Shown here one piece after another: positions 16,333 to 26,101 of a stretch of DNA of 64,000 nt. The stretch spans positions 983,188-1,047,187 of the forward strand of contig NZ_JAFFJX010000002.1 of assembly GCF_016924755.1 (NCBI RefSeq), in the 5' to 3' direction. Every line of letters begins with the position of its first letter. Within the stretch, counting starts at the first letter, position 1. Under the pieces are notes generated by a model that saw nothing but the letters and a program-made list of their open reading frames with translations, was not told the origin of the DNA and ran no database searches. The position numbers and the translations under genes were made by a program. This stretch comes from Longitalea arenae (GTDB lineage: Bacteria; Bacteroidota; Bacteroidia; Chitinophagales; Chitinophagaceae).

Positions 16333-16566
16333 ATGGCGGATTATATAATAAATGTTGCCGAAATAGAAGAATACCAGATGCTGAACGACCGGCAATCGCT
16401 GGATGGTATCTTCCGGCGGGCCCAAAGCGCAGTGGTGGGTGGGGAAGTAGTGGCGCTGGTACGGAATAACCCAAACGGTCAGTCGTACCGCTTTAATGAG
16501 ATCTCCACCCTGGAAGACCTGAACGAATACAAAAAGAATGTATATAAATACGTAAAAGAAGATTAA
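16333..16566 (+). CDS. Small hypothetical protein (77 residues)
   Basis: Begins MADYIINVAEIEEYQMLNDR and ends NEYKKNVYKYVKED. It is acidic, without signal peptide or membrane span. I recognise no family, but composition and codon pattern are protein-like, and it starts 19 nt before the next gene and points the same way. Upstream TATCTTCG at 16310-16317 resembles the -7 element with one mismatch. Possibly an operon partner of the SDR gene. Confidence 0.7.
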   Translation: MADYIINVAEIEEYQMLNDRQSLDGIFRRAQSAVVGGEVVALVRNNPNGQSYRFNEISTLEDLNEYKKNVYKYVKED

Positions 16567-16585
16567 CAACTTTTAAGCGAAACAT

Positions 16586-17566
16586 ATGAAAGTGCTGGTT
16601 ACGGGCAGTGCCGGCCATTTGGGCGAAGCCCTGGTACGCACACTGCGCAAGGATCATCAGGTAGTGGGCCTCGATATAAAGGCATCACCATTTACCACGT
16701 CTACGGGATCGATCACCGATCGCGATTTTGTAAAAGAAAACATGCAGGGGATCAATGTTGTTTTACATACCGCCACCTTGCACAAACCACATGTGGCTAC
16801 GCATACGCCCCAGCAATTTGTTGACACCAATATAACCGGCACGCTTAATTTGTTACAGGAAGCTGTTGCGGCGGGCGTGGAAGCATTTGTATTTACCAGC
16901 ACCACCAGCGTATTTGGCGATGCCCTGGTACCACCTGCAGGCGCAGCCGCCGCCTGGATAACAGAAACGGTTACCCCGGTTCCGAAAAACATTTACGGCG
17001 TTACCAAAGCAGCAGCAGAGGATCTTTGCCAACTCTATTACCGCAATTCCGGTCTGCCCTGCCTGGTACTGCGTACTTCCCGTTTTTTTCCGGAAGAAGA
17101 TGATAACCGGAAAATGCGGGAGATCTATCCCGATTCGAATCTCAAAGCCAACGAATTCCTCTACCGCCGTGTGGAAATTGAAGACGTCGTAAGCGCTCAC
17201 CTGGCAGCCATGGAAAGGGCAAGGTCTATTGGATTTGGCACCTACATTATAAGCGCCACCACGCCATTTCAGCAGGCTGATCTTTGGGATCTGCGTACAA
17301 AGGCCCATGAAGTGGTCAAACGGCTTTATCCTGAATACCTGGCCATATATGAGCAACGAGGCTGGAAAATGTTCCCTGCTATTGACAGGGTATATGTGAA
17401 TGAACTGGCCCGCAGGGAATTGGGCTGGGAACCAAAGTACAACTTCAGGTATTTGCTTGAACAGCTGAAAAATACCAACGAGCTGCGCAGCCAGCTGGCC
17501 AGAGAAATTGGCGCCAAGGGTTATCATGCAGAAAAATTTACTGAAGGGCCTTATCCCGTCGACTGA
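16586..17566 (+). CDS. NAD-dependent epimerase/dehydratase (extended SDR)
   Basis: Nucleotide-sugar or small-carbohydrate oxidoreductase; cytosolic. 326 residues. The cofactor motif GSAGHLGEAL (GxxGxxG, residues 7-16) is at the start, with D31 of VVGLDIK ending beta-2, the usual mark for NAD(H). The catalytic Ser/Thr region is FTSTTSVFG and the Tyr-Lys pair is YGVTK. RTSRFFPEEDDNR and the long C-terminal substrate domain follow. The specific substrate cannot be named. It is 19 nt after the small gene at 16333. Confidence 0.85.
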   Translation: MKVLVTGSAGHLGEALVRTLRKDHQVVGLDIKASPFTTSTGSITDRDFVKENMQGINVVLHTATLHKPHVATHTPQQFVDTNITGTLNLLQEAVAAGVEAFVFTSTTSVFGDALVPPAGAAAAWITETVTPVPKNIYGVTKAAAEDLCQLYYRNSGLPCLVLRTSRFFPEEDDNRKMREIYPDSNLKANEFLYRRVEIEDVVSAHLAAMERARSIGFGTYIISATTPFQQADLWDLRTKAHEVVKRLYPEYLAIYEQRGWKMFPAIDRVYVNELARRELGWEPKYNFRYLLEQLKNTNELRSQLAREIGAKGYHAEKFTEGPYPVD

Positions 17567-17727
17567 CGGCAACGCTGAACGGGTTTCAGATCGTGCATGT
17601 AGCCGGTCGCAGCGGTTTCACGACTTTAGATAGTTCGCCCGGCCGCTATAAATGAGGCTGTCAGGCTCAAAAATTCCACGAAGGTCTCCAGTGAAAATGT
17701 TATGTACATTTACTGAAAAGACCAGAT

Positions 17728-18099
17728 ATGGAAAATAACTATCCTTACGACACAAGGCTTGATATTAAATATGATCATCTTGAGCTCATTGATGTGCCAG
17801 CGATCGTCAAAGCCAATCAGCACAAGTGGTTTAACCAAACGCTTACCAAAGTAAACAGCAGCGTGGTGCGGGTAGCCATCATAGAAGGGGAGTACCACTG
17901 GCATAAACACGATAATGATGATGAGTTTTTCTTTGTGCTCGATGGTCAGCTGCTCATCGATCTTGAAGACAAGACGATCACTTTAAATCCCTGGGAAGGG
18001 TTTACCATTACCAAAGGAATTGTACACAGAACAAGAGCGCTTAAAAAAACGGTCATGCTGATGGTAGAGACCAGTGATATTGTGCCTACCGGTGATTAG
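17728..18099 (+). CDS. Cupin domain protein
   Basis: Single-domain cupin of 123 residues. Motif 1 reads YHWHKHDNDDEFFFVLDGQL with the His-x-His...Glu metal ligands; motif 2 is PWEGFTITKGIVHRTRAL with the final His. Such stand-alone cupins bind a metal and serve as isomerases, dioxygenases or sugar-binding proteins; none can be chosen here. It is separated from the SDR gene by 161 nt without recognisable features, and ends at a strong terminator. Confidence 0.85.
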   Translation: MENNYPYDTRLDIKYDHLELIDVPAIVKANQHKWFNQTLTKVNSSVVRVAIIEGEYHWHKHDNDDEFFFVLDGQLLIDLEDKTITLNPWEGFTITKGIVHRTRALKKTVMLMVETSDIVPTGD

Positions 18100-18127
18100 A
18101 TGTGAGATTTCGGGATTTTGAGATTTT

Positions 18128-18180
18128 GAGATTTCGGGATTTGCCGGCCAAGAGCCGACAAATCCCGAAATTTCTATTTT
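18128..18180 (+). terminator. Long-stem terminator after the cupin gene
   Basis: GATTTCGGGATTTG..CGGC pairs with GCCG..CAAATCCCGAAAT, about 19 bp with two mismatches, loop CAAGA or similar, followed by TTTCTATTTT. Direct copies of GAGATTTCGGGATTTT lie just upstream (18105-18120). It stands between convergent genes and may stop transcription from both sides. Confidence 0.75.
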
Positions 18181-18202
18181 AAGTTGGTAATAGCACCTGG
18201 TT

Positions 18203-19816
18203 TTACTCCACCAGTTTCGTTACAGCGGGATGTTGTTCTAAAGTATCAATCGTTGCAGTGGTCTGAAACAATTCCACGATCACCTGTTTACGTGCGGTAG
18301 TCCATCTGCCAAGGCTAATATTATATACACCACCCATCATACTGAACAGGCCGGCATCGGAAGGATCGGGGCCAGGAGGGTGCAGTTCATTAAACGGATA
18401 AGCCATATTGGCGGTGTTGCCATTGGAACGGTAATGGAGGTAAGGCACTACCTTTGGCTTGTAAGTAACCGGATCTATACTTACCGAATACATAGAGTAC
18501 CAGTCGTTATTACAGATCCTGTAACCTAATATGGGCTTTTTATTCGGGTCATAAATAGCGGCTGCTCCGCCCGAGGCTACAAACAACACATCTACCGGCA
18601 CGGATGTTTCTGTAACAGTGGTGCCTTTGAATATGGCTACTCCACAGGTGTTTCCACTGTTGGCAAAGGGGCCCGAGGTGCCAAACGTACTTGCGCGAAC
18701 AAGGCCTCCGTCGCCCCTGTTTGGGTTGGTGCCGGTGGTAGCAAAGGTTTTCTGGTACCAGTTGGCGGTTGCGGGAAAGGAATGGGTGCCTAAGGAACCA
18801 TTGATCTTTTTACCCTGGAAACCAAAATAAAAGAACTTCCCTTTTTGTACGCTGCCCGAGTTAATATTCCATTTTATGGTACGCTGCCCGCCTGTGGCCC
18901 AGCCGGCATCGAGCGGAGTTGCAGAACTGGCGCCGCCTGAATTCACGCAAAATACAATGCTGTAAGGCGTGACTGTAAAATCTATATCTTTAGTAGCAAG
19001 CATTTGTACATATTCATAGCCCCCGTCTCCGCCCTTGGGATCGCTCTGGAAGCCGGTTATAAGGAGATCCTGTGCCATAGATCCCATATTCACTATATCA
19101 TCTGCATTTCTTGTTCTGAACTGTACAGGTCCGTCGGAAGTACTAAAAGGGATGCCCACATAGGCGGCCAGCGCATAAGGCGCATTTTGCGCATAACTTA
19201 CACCCGGATCGGTATAAAGAGCGAGGTCTCCAAAACCATCATTGATCGTTTTAAAACCACTGATCACAGCTCCCGGTGCCAGCGCGGGATTAAAACTCGC
19301 TTTATTAATAAGGCAAAGCGAACTTTCGTACTTCTCAGGATTAGCATGCAGCTGCGCTACGGTTATGGCGTTTATCCCAACCACACCTTTACCCTTAACC
19401 GTAACATTCGATTCTGTCAGGCCGGTTATGGTTAAAACGCCGTTTTTCCGGGTTAACAATCCGCCTGTAATATCTATCCATAACGAGTCGCCCGGACGAT
19501 AGTTGGCCGCAGCGGCGCCGAGCTCTATGGAAATGCCCCGCAGCGTTTGGAGGCGGCGGCTATCCTGCACCACCAGCAAACCTTCCGGAAGATTTTTTTC
19601 TGTATGGTCCGATATAACTACCGCAGCCAGTTTGGAAGCACCATACATGATATCTTTTGAAAGAACTACATCCTGCCCTTTATAAAGCGGACGCAGATCC
19701 AGAATAGAACCGATGTCGTTAGGCTCACCTCCCGGATAATACTTGTATGTTTTAGTGCAACTGTTTATAGTCACAGCTATACCTATTATTACAAAAAGAT
19801 TTACTAAATATTTCAT
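18203..19816 (-). CDS. DUF5689 surface lipoprotein
   Basis: Predicted lipoprotein of 537 residues from the ATG at 19814-19816. The signal peptide ends in a lipobox (VTINSC) and the Cys is followed by TKTYKYYPGG. The N-terminal domain (about 30-230) matches DUF5689 with repeated OB-like beta pattern (DSLWIDITGGLLTRKNGVLT, NVTVKGKGVVGINAITVAQL). The C-terminal part is beta-rich and unnamed. DUF5689 proteins usually sit at the end of SusCD operons in Bacteroidota and are thought to be surface ligand-binding proteins. It starts 26 nt beyond the SusD-like stop and is the last gene of the sigma-FecR-SusC operon. Confidence 0.85.
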   Translation of the reverse strand: MKYLVNLFVIIGIAVTINSCTKTYKYYPGGEPNDIGSILDLRPLYKGQDVVLSKDIMYGASKLAAVVISDHTEKNLPEGLLVVQDSRRLQTLRGISIELGAAAANYRPGDSLWIDITGGLLTRKNGVLTITGLTESNVTVKGKGVVGINAITVAQLHANPEKYESSLCLINKASFNPALAPGAVISGFKTINDGFGDLALYTDPGVSYAQNAPYALAAYVGIPFSTSDGPVQFRTRNADDIVNMGSMAQDLLITGFQSDPKGGDGGYEYVQMLATKDIDFTVTPYSIVFCVNSGGASSATPLDAGWATGGQRTIKWNINSGSVQKGKFFYFGFQGKKINGSLGTHSFPATANWYQKTFATTGTNPNRGDGGLVRASTFGTSGPFANSGNTCGVAIFKGTTVTETSVPVDVLFVASGGAAAIYDPNKKPILGYRICNNDWYSMYSVSIDPVTYKPKVVPYLHYRSNGNTANMAYPFNELHPPGPDPSDAGLFSMMGGVYNISLGRWTTARKQVIVELFQTTATIDTLEQHPAVTKLVE

Positions 19817-19842
19817 CTTTAGATTTTTTATAGTTGATACAC

Positions 19843-21414
19843 TTAAGGCCGTTGCCACCATACATTGGTTGATATTTCATCGGGGCCCTGTGCAGCTACA
19901 GCAGCTTTGTAGTTTGAGGGGTTGGCAGCCTGAACATACACAGGGTATACCAGGCGTGCAGGCATTACGCCTCCGTTTTCCAGTCCCGGCCCTTTAGGCA
20001 AAACCGGATGTCCGGTGCGCCGGTATTCAAACCACTGCTGCAGATCCGTCATGAACAGTGCATAATATTTCTGTAAGTGGATCTTTTCCATTTTATCTTC
20101 TTGTGGGAGGTTATCATCCCAGACTTCGCCTGCAGCGTCGAGATTGTTAAGATGGTCGGTAAAGTTGGTAGCACTGGTACTTTCCGGAAAGTTAGGCACC
20201 CAATAGTTGATAGCGGATGCAATGCCCTGGTAATAGTAGTTCTTTGTATCAGCTTGCACACCAATCCATCCCTTCAAGGCCGCTTCTGCCAGTATGAACT
20301 GTACTTCGGCATATTGCATGATGATACCGGTCAATGGATTTTGCTGAAGCGACCAAACGCCACCGGTACTCGTATTATCAAAGCTTTGAAAATAACAACC
20401 CTTTGTATCACCGGTTCCTGGCAGGTAGCCGCTTTGAACGCCAAACCATCCGCCGCCGCTGGCCTGTGCAATACCGAAACGGCCTATACTGCCTGATCCA
20501 TAGGGAGTAGAAGATACATAACGCGGATCAGACCACGCGATCAAATGATCTAAAAAGAAACTGCAAATAGCCGGAGCCCGAAAATCCTGCGCTCTCACCC
20601 CGTTCAAATAAGGTGATGTGTATGGATCTGTAGTACTGGTGCCACCGCTCCAAAGGATCCTGGCGCAGTCTGCATTGCTTTCAAAGATCGGATACTGGCC
20701 AGGGTTTTCTACGATCTGTTTTATTTTTGCAATACATTGCTCTTGTACTTCTGCTTTGCCCGATACCCGCAACAAAAGGCGCAGGTATAAAGAATTGGCG
20801 AATTTTCTCCATTTAGCTACATCGCCTTTGTAGAGGGGATCGCTGGATACCACGATCGCAGCACCGGCCGAAAGCAGGTTATTGGCTTCTTCCAACTGGA
20901 TAAACATATCGAGATAAATATCTTTCTGCCTGTCAAAAGCCGGTATTACATTTTGTTGATCGCCCTGCAGCGCCTGGGAATAAGGAATATCGCCATAAGT
21001 ATCTGTCAGATTCGAGAACAGCCATACTTTGCATATCTTTCCAATAGCCTGGTAAGAAGAATTGGAGACCTTTTCGGTACGCGCCAGGCTGTCTACCTGT
21101 TTGAAGTTGGTCAGTTGCACATACCATGCGTTCCATAAATAATCTGACATACTGCTTCTGAAAGCATACCTGAACACGGTATTATCACCATCGCTTTGCG
21201 ATACGGTTACCTGCATCAGTTCATTGTTAAAGCTTCTGTTCCTGCTCATGCCGGGCCAGATAGCGTTGATCATGGCAGGAGCCAGCAGCTTGTCGGGAGT
21301 AGTGTTGATAATGTTGATAGGATCTGTGTTCAGCTCTTCAAACCCCTTTTTGCATGAATAGAGTGCTGGCATAGCCATCAGAACCATACATGCTATAATT
21401 AATTGCTTTCTCAT
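19843..21414 (-). CDS. SusD/RagB-like nutrient-binding lipoprotein (SusD-like_2 type)
   Basis: Surface lipoprotein that lids the SusC channel. 523 residues from the ATG at 21412-21414; a TTG 13 codons earlier is rejected because the signal peptide starts at MRKQLIIACMVLMAMPALYS, followed by lipobox Cys and KKGFEELNTDP. The phrase ELNTDPINIINTTPDKLLAP and the TPR-like DTYGDIPYSQALQGD and FILAEAALKGW are marks of the SusD-like_2 branch. It begins 43 nt after the SusC stop. The cargo may be a peptide or small molecule rather than glycan, since no hydrolases are linked; that is inference. Confidence 0.92.
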   Translation of the reverse strand: MRKQLIIACMVLMAMPALYSCKKGFEELNTDPINIINTTPDKLLAPAMINAIWPGMSRNRSFNNELMQVTVSQSDGDNTVFRYAFRSSMSDYLWNAWYVQLTNFKQVDSLARTEKVSNSSYQAIGKICKVWLFSNLTDTYGDIPYSQALQGDQQNVIPAFDRQKDIYLDMFIQLEEANNLLSAGAAIVVSSDPLYKGDVAKWRKFANSLYLRLLLRVSGKAEVQEQCIAKIKQIVENPGQYPIFESNADCARILWSGGTSTTDPYTSPYLNGVRAQDFRAPAICSFFLDHLIAWSDPRYVSSTPYGSGSIGRFGIAQASGGGWFGVQSGYLPGTGDTKGCYFQSFDNTSTGGVWSLQQNPLTGIIMQYAEVQFILAEAALKGWIGVQADTKNYYYQGIASAINYWVPNFPESTSATNFTDHLNNLDAAGEVWDDNLPQEDKMEKIHLQKYYALFMTDLQQWFEYRRTGHPVLPKGPGLENGGVMPARLVYPVYVQAANPSNYKAAVAAQGPDEISTNVWWQRP

Positions 21415-21456
21415 CCGTTTATTCTTTTTTGATTGATCAGATCTTTTACCCAATAA

Positions 21457-24400
21457 TTAGAACCCTACTGTTAATGTGAAGCCCATGGTACGGGTCGATG
21501 GGAACTGTCCTGTTTCAAAACCTGTAACGATATCCGACCCGGCCAATGTTCCAAACTCAGGATCAAATATTGGCCAGGGTGACCAGATGAACAGGTCGCG
21601 CCCGTAAAGACCAACGCTTGCGGTATTCAAACCGATCTTTTTAAGCAGTTTTGGCTTAAAGGCATAGGACAAGGAAGCTTCCCGGAATTTTACAAAGTCG
21701 GTGCTAAAAGTGCTTCCTTCTGCATTGAAGCTACCGATGCTGTATTGATAATACTGATCGATATCGGTAGCTACCACATCATTCTTCTGGAAAGACCCAT
21801 CAGGATTTTGTACCACGCCGTTACCGATGATACCATTGTACCTGCCCGGTAATGTACTTTTAAGCTTTCCCTGCTCTGCCAGTTTGTAATGGGTAAGTGA
21901 ATAAGCCACGGCGCCTACCTGCGCATCGAACAGCACATTTAAGCTGAAGTTCTTGTATCGAAAATTATTGCCAAGACTGAACTTGTGTTTTGGTATGGTG
22001 TTGCCGAGGTAAATAATATTGTCTGTGATCTTCGGGAAGCCTGTTGTGGCGTCAAAGATCACTTGTCCGTCGGGACTGCGTTGGTAACCGAGGCCATACA
22101 GATCGCCCATGCTGCCACCTATCGAAGCAACTATCTGGCCGCTGGCAATATTGCCGGCGCGCAGCAATACCGCACTGTCCGGCATCGACACGATCTTATT
22201 CCGGTTGAAAGCAAAGGTTCCATAAAGGCTCCAGTTAAAACCTGTAGCACTTGCAATGGGTTTGGCATTAAGCTGAATTTCCAGCCCATTATTCCTTACT
22301 TTCCCGGCATTGATCGTTGCCGTGTTGTAACCGGAAGAGGCATCTACCGTTCTTGTGAAGATCTGGTTCCTGGTATTTCCAAAATACACGGCAAGGTCTA
22401 CGCTGAGCCTGCCTTTAAAGAACTGCACTTCGGTACCAAACTCGAATGTGGAAGTGGTAAGTGGTTTTAAATTCACGTTAGGCAGCTTGGTGGGGCTTAC
22501 AAGGGCACTGTCCGGATATATACCACCACTTGCCAGCGAGTATGTATACGCTGTTAAGTAAGGGGTGGTGCCGCCGCTACCCACCTGGGCGTATGAAGCA
22601 CGGAACTTGGTATAGTTAATAAAACCTGGCAGTTTTGCCACTTCCGACAAAATGAAACTGGTGTTGATCGAAGGATAGGTAAACCCTACATTGTCGGTTC
22701 TTTTCGGAGTGGCCAATACGCTGTTCCAGTCCTGCCGGCCGGTAAGCTCAGCATACAGGTAATTTTTGTAACTGAAATTCACAATACCGTAAACACTATT
22801 GATCTGGTAACCGCTTTTATCGGGATAATAGGTCAATCCATACAAACTGTTGTCAAGGTTATAGATCTGCGGGTAGGGGGAGCCGCCTTTTAAAGAGTCA
22901 GGATATCTCAACCCGTCGGCCCTCACATCTGATTTGTCATATTCGTTTTTCAACTGGCTGCCACCAAGGGTTATACCTAATTTTATGTTCTTGTTGAGAT
23001 TCTTATTATACCGGGCCATGAAATCGTAGCTTTTTTCGTGGCTATAGATGTTCTGTTTTCTAACGGAACCATAGATCAGGCGGGTGCCGGCATCGTAAGG
23101 CCGGTCCTGCTCACGTTTATCGTTCATCCAGTCAAGGTTACCGCGCAACATGAAGCTCAGCTCATCGGTAAGCTGGTAATTCAGTGTAACGTTCCCTGTT
23201 ACGTTGTTCCTTCTTGTTTTGTTCAAAAATTCATTTACGATCGCAAATGGATTCTCGGGAAATGAAGAGAACGGATACCTGATCTGTTTATACATGCTGT
23301 CATATATGCTGCCTTCACCGCCTGCCCAGTAGTTTCTCAGCCAGTTATAATCGGCGCTTGGTTGCCAGAAAATATACCAGTACATCAAAGACTGGTTTCC
23401 ATAACCTGCGGCCGGCAGGTTATCGCTGAGCCGGAAACCGTAGTTCACTTTGGTGGAAAGTTTTAATTTACTGGTAATGTCGCTATTGGTGGTTAATCCC
23501 ACGTTCCTGCGCACGAAACCTGTATTGGGCACGATCCATTTGTTTTTTTCTGTACCAGCGTTGATACGTACGCCTGTGGCGCCTACTTTGGTATCTATGC
23601 TGATGCTGTGCCTCAGGTCAGTTCCCTGATCCCAGAAATCGTTGATATTATCGTAAGCCCGCCAGGGAGTGCGCTCTGTACCTACTGTCTGGCGCACGGG
23701 GTCGTATTGATAGAACATTTGTCCGTCAAACTTAGGCCCGTAAGCAGAGCTGGTACCGCTGGTGCTGGCGCCATCCTCCGTAGCGCCAAAAGAGTAATGC
23801 AGCGCCCCACCCAAACCCTGGCCATATTCATATTGCAGTTCAGGATACCTGTTTACCTCTTCGATGTTTCCGTTAACTGTGTAACGGACGTTTAACTTAC
23901 CTTTCTTTTTCTGGGTGGCAGATTTGGTGGTGATGATGATTGCGCCGTTCGCCGCCCGCTGGCCATACAATGCAGCCGCAGCAGGCCCTTTCAGTACAGA
24001 TACGCTTTCAATATCCTGCGGGTTGATATCATTCAACGAACTGCCATAGTCGGCCGGCAGGTTGTCGGAGTTGGTGGCATATACCGCATCGCCCCTGTTG
24101 GCAGAGCGTTTACCGCTGCCATTGCTGATCACCACGCCATCCACTACTATAAGGGCTTCATTGTCGCCGGTAAGGTTGTTTTCGCCCCGGAGAATGATCT
24201 TACTCGAAGCAGCTGGACCCGAACCGGAACGAACCAGGTTGAGCCCGGCTACTTTACCCGAGAGGGCATCTGTCCAGTTTAAACTGGTTGCCTGGGTAAG
24301 CTGCGTGCTGTCTACTTTTGTAAGCGCATACCCCAGCGACCTTTCAGATTTTTTTATACCTAATGCAGTTACTACCACGTTCTGCATTTGCTGATCGTCT

Positions 24401-24972
24401 TTCTGCAGCGCAATGCTCAATGACTGTTGCGCCTCGGCGGTGAATTTTTTTCTCATCGGCAGATAGCCAACAGCCGTTATTTCTACAGTGCCTTCAGATA
24501 AAGCCGGAAGGGTTTTGCTAAACCGGCCATTGTCATCGGCAATGGCCATCACATTCTTCTGTCCGTCCTGCTTAATGATCACGGTAGCGCCTGAAACCGG
24601 GTTTCCGCCTTCAGTGACAATACCTTTCAAGACCATCGTAGGCGCTTTTTTGGGAGCATCACTTTTTTTGATCACCCAGCTGTTACCGCTGGCCGATGCC
24701 ATAAAACCACCTGGCGCCAATACCTTATTCAATAACTCACCTACACTGCCTGCTTCATAAGAGGCTGCAGGTACCTGTACAGCAGCCAGCTCATCATTCG
24801 CATAAGCCAGCTTCACTTTAAATACACGGCCAAAATCCTCGGAAATAGCAGCGAGGTTACCAGCCGCATGCCGGTAATGAACCGGGCCCGATTGTGCATA
24901 CAGGTTCATGATACCTGTAATGAGCAGCACCAAAAGCGCAGTGAATGTTTTAGTTAGTTTTGCGTATTCCAT
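21457..24972 (-). CDS. SusC/RagA family TonB-linked outer-membrane transporter with STN signalling domain
   Basis: Outer-membrane importer of 1171 residues. After the signal peptide (LLVLLITGIMNLYAQ), residues about 40-105 form an STN domain (FGRVFKVKLAYANDELAAVQ, ending SGNSWVIKK). A carboxypeptidase-like regulatory domain (VLKGIVTEGGNPVSGATVII), the plug (LNDINPQDIESVSVLKGPAA, QRAANGAIIITTK) and a long barrel ending FTLTVGF follow. An STN domain with adjacent FecR and ECF-sigma genes is the signature of ligand-triggered transcription: loaded SusC signals through FecR to release the sigma factor. It lies 80 nt after fecR in the same direction. Confidence 0.96.
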   Translation of the reverse strand: MEYAKLTKTFTALLVLLITGIMNLYAQSGPVHYRHAAGNLAAISEDFGRVFKVKLAYANDELAAVQVPAASYEAGSVGELLNKVLAPGGFMASASGNSWVIKKSDAPKKAPTMVLKGIVTEGGNPVSGATVIIKQDGQKNVMAIADDNGRFSKTLPALSEGTVEITAVGYLPMRKKFTAEAQQSLSIALQKDDQQMQNVVVTALGIKKSERSLGYALTKVDSTQLTQATSLNWTDALSGKVAGLNLVRSGSGPAASSKIILRGENNLTGDNEALIVVDGVVISNGSGKRSANRGDAVYATNSDNLPADYGSSLNDINPQDIESVSVLKGPAAAALYGQRAANGAIIITTKSATQKKKGKLNVRYTVNGNIEEVNRYPELQYEYGQGLGGALHYSFGATEDGASTSGTSSAYGPKFDGQMFYQYDPVRQTVGTERTPWRAYDNINDFWDQGTDLRHSISIDTKVGATGVRINAGTEKNKWIVPNTGFVRRNVGLTTNSDITSKLKLSTKVNYGFRLSDNLPAAGYGNQSLMYWYIFWQPSADYNWLRNYWAGGEGSIYDSMYKQIRYPFSSFPENPFAIVNEFLNKTRRNNVTGNVTLNYQLTDELSFMLRGNLDWMNDKREQDRPYDAGTRLIYGSVRKQNIYSHEKSYDFMARYNKNLNKNIKLGITLGGSQLKNEYDKSDVRADGLRYPDSLKGGSPYPQIYNLDNSLYGLTYYPDKSGYQINSVYGIVNFSYKNYLYAELTGRQDWNSVLATPKRTDNVGFTYPSINTSFILSEVAKLPGFINYTKFRASYAQVGSGGTTPYLTAYTYSLASGGIYPDSALVSPTKLPNVNLKPLTTSTFEFGTEVQFFKGRLSVDLAVYFGNTRNQIFTRTVDASSGYNTATINAGKVRNNGLEIQLNAKPIASATGFNWSLYGTFAFNRNKIVSMPDSAVLLRAGNIASGQIVASIGGSMGDLYGLGYQRSPDGQVIFDATTGFPKITDNIIYLGNTIPKHKFSLGNNFRYKNFSLNVLFDAQVGAVAYSLTHYKLAEQGKLKSTLPGRYNGIIGNGVVQNPDGSFQKNDVVATDIDQYYQYSIGSFNAEGSTFSTDFVKFREASLSYAFKPKLLKKIGLNTASVGLYGRDLFIWSPWPIFDPEFGTLAGSDIVTGFETGQFPSTRTMGFTLTVGF

Positions 24973-25052
24973 ATATTCATTTACATTATAAACAATACAA
25001 TGCCGGTCCGCTTTTTCAGCAGATCAAAGAATAGGTTGGCGATAAGGATTTG

Positions 25053-25904
25053 TTAGTGAATATTAAAACCAGTCAATGTGTTCAGCACCGTTAAATTATC
25101 CTGCAATGAAATCGTCAGATCCCAGGTAAGCGTTACTTTTTTATTCTTATCAATAGTGCCGTACGTTAGCTTAACCTGATAATATGTTTCCAGGCGATTC
25201 AGCAATTCTTCAATCGTAATATTTTGCAACCGTATCTGTTGTTGCAGCCACCAGTCGGCAGCAGCGGGGTTAACGGTTTGCACCCTGCCTGTCAAGGCTT
25301 TTGCAGTGACCACCTGTTGGCCCGCGGCGAGCAACTGGTCACCACTGGTGTTCTTCAGCGATACCCTGCCTTCTTTAACGGTCAGTTGCAGATCAACCGA
25401 ATCCAGCTTATGAATGGTGAAAGCAGTTCCTACAACAGTAACCAGCTGCCGGTTAACACCAATGGTAAAAGGGTGTTGCGCATCTTTGGCTACACTGAAA
25501 AAAGCAGTTCCTTTTAAAAGAACCGTCTTTCGCTGCTTTAAGAAATCAGCATACACCTTCACGGTTGTATGAGGCGTGAGCCATACTTCAGAGCCGTCTT
25601 GCAGCCTGATCATTTTTGAACTGTCGGCGCTGGCCAGTTCCTGCCACACATTCACAGCCGCTGGTGCATGATTGTGTGGCATCTTAATAAATATGCTTAC
25701 CAGGATGGCTGCTGCTGCGCTTAATCCAATAAAAAAGAGCTTTTTTTTCCGGCGGCCTTTGTTGTCAATGCGATCGTTGATGCTGTTCAATAAAGATTGC
25801 TTCTTTTGTGCACCAATAGCACCGGGTGATTGCCATGCCTGCAGCCATTGCTCATCTGAGTGTTTACTATTACTACTATTATTTCGCTTTGACTTACGGG
25901 GCAT
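25053..25904 (-). CDS. FecR-family anti-sigma factor
   Basis: Inner-membrane signal relay of 283 residues. A short cytoplasmic part (1-54; DEQWLQAWQSP, basic GRRKKK) precedes one membrane helix at about 55-72 (LFFIGLSAAAAILVSIFI). The periplasmic FecR domain (95-190) has RLQDGSEVWLTPHTTVKV, FFSVAKDAQHPFTIGVN and VVGTAFTIHKLD, and the C-terminal DUF4974 segment (TIEELLNRLETYYQVKLTYG) contacts the STN domain of SusC. The protein stops after TLTGFNIH, a few residues shorter than I would expect. It sits between the sigma gene and SusC. Confidence 0.93.
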   Translation of the reverse strand: MPRKSKRNNSSNSKHSDEQWLQAWQSPGAIGAQKKQSLLNSINDRIDNKGRRKKKLFFIGLSAAAAILVSIFIKMPHNHAPAAVNVWQELASADSSKMIRLQDGSEVWLTPHTTVKVYADFLKQRKTVLLKGTAFFSVAKDAQHPFTIGVNRQLVTVVGTAFTIHKLDSVDLQLTVKEGRVSLKNTSGDQLLAAGQQVVTAKALTGRVQTVNPAAADWWLQQQIRLQNITIEELLNRLETYYQVKLTYGTIDKNKKVTLTWDLTISLQDNLTVLNTLTGFNIH

Positions 25905-26101
25905 GCCTGAACAGCTTTGGGTTAATAGACGTTGGTGAAATGGATCTGGTACTAGAATGATGTTAGAAAAAAAGGCGAGGTAACAATTTGGTAATAGAGA
26001 AGAATATAGCAGTCATTTGAATTGAAATTTAAGGGATGTTCCGCCTTTGCGGTCTTCAGGTTGCCAGCCCGAACCCGCACAGCCGGCATTCCTCTTTTAC
26101 G

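Noticed and set aside
16853..17572. A 239-codon minus-strand frame
   Set aside because: Antisense to the SDR epimerase, which has clear NAD-binding and catalytic motifs.
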